Source: Chloroflexota bacterium (lineage in GTDB: Bacteria > Chloroflexota > Anaerolineae > Anaerolineales > JACQED01). From it: DNA of 14,367 nt. The DNA is taken from the NCBI GenBank assembly GCA_016200785.1, contig JACQED010000380.1:1-14367 (forward strand). The letters are read 5' to 3'. A model generated the notes under the pieces. It was given only the letters and a program-made list of their open reading frames with translations. It did no database searches and was not told the origin of the DNA. This document shows positions 12,879-14,367 of the stretch, piece after piece (position 1 is the stretch's first letter; every line of letters begins with the position of its first letter). Position numbers and translations under genes: made by a program.

Positions 12879-13741
12879 CTGCGACCCGCGTGCGCCCGTC
12901 CACTCTGATCTCACTCGACTCGGTAACCGTCGTTGACACGGGTCAGGTGGATGAGAAACTGGCTCACCTGCGGATGGCGATCGCGGAACTGGGAAGCGTC
13001 GCGGTGGCGTATTCCGGCGGTGTCGACTCGACGCTCGTGCTCAAGATCGCGCATGACATGCTCGGCGAGCGCGCGATGGGTGTGACGGCGGTCTCGCCCA
13101 GCCTGCCGTCCGGCGAACTGGAAGAGGCCGAAGCCCTGGCCCGAAGCCTGGGGGCCCACTTCACCACGATCGAGACGCACGAGGTGGACGATCCAGACTA
13201 CCAGGCCAATACCGAGGCTCGGTGTTACTTCTGCAAGACCGAGGTATACGGCGAATTGATCGCCTGCGCCCGCGCGCATGGCATCGCCCACGTGGCCGAC
13301 GGCCTCAACAGCGACGACCTCACCGACCGCCGCCCGGGTCGCCAGGCCGCCGAAGAACAAGGCGTTCGCAGTCCTTTGGCCGAGGCTGGCCTTTCCAAAG
13401 CCGAGGTGCGTGAAATCTCCCGCCGCCTCGGCTTGCCCACCTGGGATAAACCCTCGCTGGCGTGCCTTTCATCGCGTATCCCTTACGGCATGCGAGTCGC
13501 GCGCGAGGCACTGGCGCAGATTGACCGGGCCGAGCAAGCCGTCCGCCGCCTCGGCGTTCGACAGGTGCGAGTGCGGCACCACGGCTCGCTGGCACGTATC
13601 GAGGTAGAGGCCGGCGATCTCGCCACGCTCGTGACTCACCGCGAGATCATTGCGAAGGCGCTGCACGAACTCGGCTACACCTACGTGACGATCGACCTCG
13701 ACGGCTATCGCATGGGCAGCCTGAACGAGGCGCGGCGATGA
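12854..13741 (+). CDS. larE: LarE, ATP-dependent sulfur transferase for the nickel-pincer nucleotide (295 aa)
   Basis: Adenylates and then sulfurates the carboxylated nicotinate nucleotide made by LarB, giving the dithiocarboxylate that LarC loads with nickel for lactate racemase-type enzymes. Seen: PP-loop SGGVDST (54-60), GVTAVSPSLPSGELEEA, EARCYFCKTEVY with a CxxC (C124, C127), DGLNSDDLTDRRPGRQAA, SPLAEAGLSKAEVREISRRLGLPTWDKPS, and ACLSSRIPYG with C204. Three cysteines in this arrangement fit the LarE class reported to use a [4Fe-4S] cluster, unlike the single sacrificial cysteine of Lactobacillus plantarum LarE. Length is normal, apart from a 30-residue N-terminal lead that shortens if ATG 12875 is used. 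It overlaps hemD by 25 bp and larB by 4 bp. Confidence 0.95.
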   Translation: MVTGQAAMTATRVRPSTLISLDSVTVVDTGQVDEKLAHLRMAIAELGSVAVAYSGGVDSTLVLKIAHDMLGERAMGVTAVSPSLPSGELEEAEALARSLGAHFTTIETHEVDDPDYQANTEARCYFCKTEVYGELIACARAHGIAHVADGLNSDDLTDRRPGRQAAEEQGVRSPLAEAGLSKAEVREISRRLGLPTWDKPSLACLSSRIPYGMRVAREALAQIDRAEQAVRRLGVRQVRVRHHGSLARIEVEAGDLATLVTHREIIAKALHELGYTYVTIDLDGYRMGSLNEARR

Positions 13742-14367
13742 ACGAATCGGAACTCCAGCAATTGCTGAACGCCGTGAGTGGCGGACAAGTGGCGGCAGCC
13801 GAAGCCCTGGCCCGTCTGCGCGACTGGCCTTACGAGAATCTCGGGTACGCTCGGATCGACCATCATCGCACGCTGCGCAAGGGCGTGCCGGAGGTTGTGT
13901 TCTGTGAGGGCAAGACGCCGGAGCAGGCCGCCGAAATCTTCAGCCACATTGCTGCGCGCGAAAGCCGTGCCATGGCCACCCGCGCCGGCGAAGCTCACGC
14001 GAACGCTATTCTCTCACGGTGGCCGGAAGCACGTTACCATCCGCCGGGGCGCGTTGTCGTCGCCGGCGAGCCGATGCGCGCTTCGGAGAACGGGCAGTCG
14101 CACATCGTCGTCGCCACCGGCGGCACCGCCGACATTCCCGTGGCTGAGGAGGCGGCGCTCACAGTTGAATTCAATGGCTGCCGCGCCGAGCGGCTGTACG
14201 ATGTCGGTGTGGCCGGCGTCCACCGCTTGCTCGACCAGCGCGAGGCGTTGAATAAGGCGGCGGTGGTGGTGGCGGTGGCCGGGATGGACGGCGCGCTCCC
14301 CGGCCTGATTGCCGGCCTGGTGGCCTGCCCGGTGATTGCCGTCCCCACAGCGATTGGTTATGGGACG
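13738..14367 (+). CDS. larB: LarB, nicotinate nucleotide carboxylase/hydrolase, cut at window end
   Basis: Starts nickel-pincer nucleotide synthesis: carboxylates nicotinic acid adenine dinucleotide at C5 and hydrolyses the phosphoanhydride. It is a PurE (NCAIR mutase)-like protein. The 210 visible residues contain LGYARIDHHRTLRKGVPEVVFCEGKTPEQ, HIVVATGGTADIPVAEEA, YDVGVAGVHRLL, VVAVAGMDGALPGLIAGLVACPVIAVPT and IGYGT, all LarB signatures. The family is usually about 250 residues, so about 40 are missing. It begins in an ATGA overlap with the larE stop, giving tight coupling. larC is the expected next gene but lies outside the window. Confidence 0.95.
   Translation, partial: MNESELQQLLNAVSGGQVAAAEALARLRDWPYENLGYARIDHHRTLRKGVPEVVFCEGKTPEQAAEIFSHIAARESRAMATRAGEAHANAILSRWPEARYHPPGRVVVAGEPMRASENGQSHIVVATGGTADIPVAEEAALTVEFNGCRAERLYDVGVAGVHRLLDQREALNKAAVVVAVAGMDGALPGLIAGLVACPVIAVPTAIGYGT

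Overview
The window is GC-rich bacterial DNA. The gene families, the compact ATGA-type overlaps, the large multi-spanning glycosyltransferases and the degenerate 7-bp repeat arrays inside genes suggest a Chloroflexota (Anaerolineae-like) bacterium. The phylum is inferred from gene content, not proven.

Layout: there is one divergent node, at about 7574-7667. Everything to its left is transcribed leftwards and everything to its right rightwards. Leftward, nearest the node, a secreted M23 peptidase and a beta-propeller lipoprotein form one unit. A second unit begins at an extended -10 promoter (5664-5672): an acyl-CoA dehydrogenase followed without a gap by two very large GT39-like membrane glycosyltransferases. 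The second of these leaves the window at base 1. Topology and reading frame suggest the two glycosyltransferases were one polypeptide, split by a single-base loss.

Rightward come an alpha/beta hydrolase interrupted by an in-frame TAG just before its catalytic histidine and a GNAT acetyltransferase that overlaps the hydrolase's ancestral stop. After an AT-rich promoter region comes a tight cluster: HTH regulator, hemA, hemC, hemD, larE, larB (cut at the window end). hemA-hemC-hemD carry glutamyl-tRNA through the early tetrapyrrole steps to uroporphyrinogen III; glutamate-1-semialdehyde aminomutase and hemB are not seen here. larB and larE make the nickel-pincer nucleotide cofactor, so two cofactor pathways appear co-transcribed, probably under the HTH regulator.

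The most unusual signal is a set of short arrays with a strict 7-bp period, each with its own consensus, at non-conserved loops, linkers and gene junctions (GT39, lipoprotein, M23 peptidase, hemD, probably hemC). One array supplies the stop codon of the peptidase gene and the ribosome-binding site and start codon of the next gene. A different short element, encoding GCGRDARPTH, interrupts the N-terminal domain of hemA.
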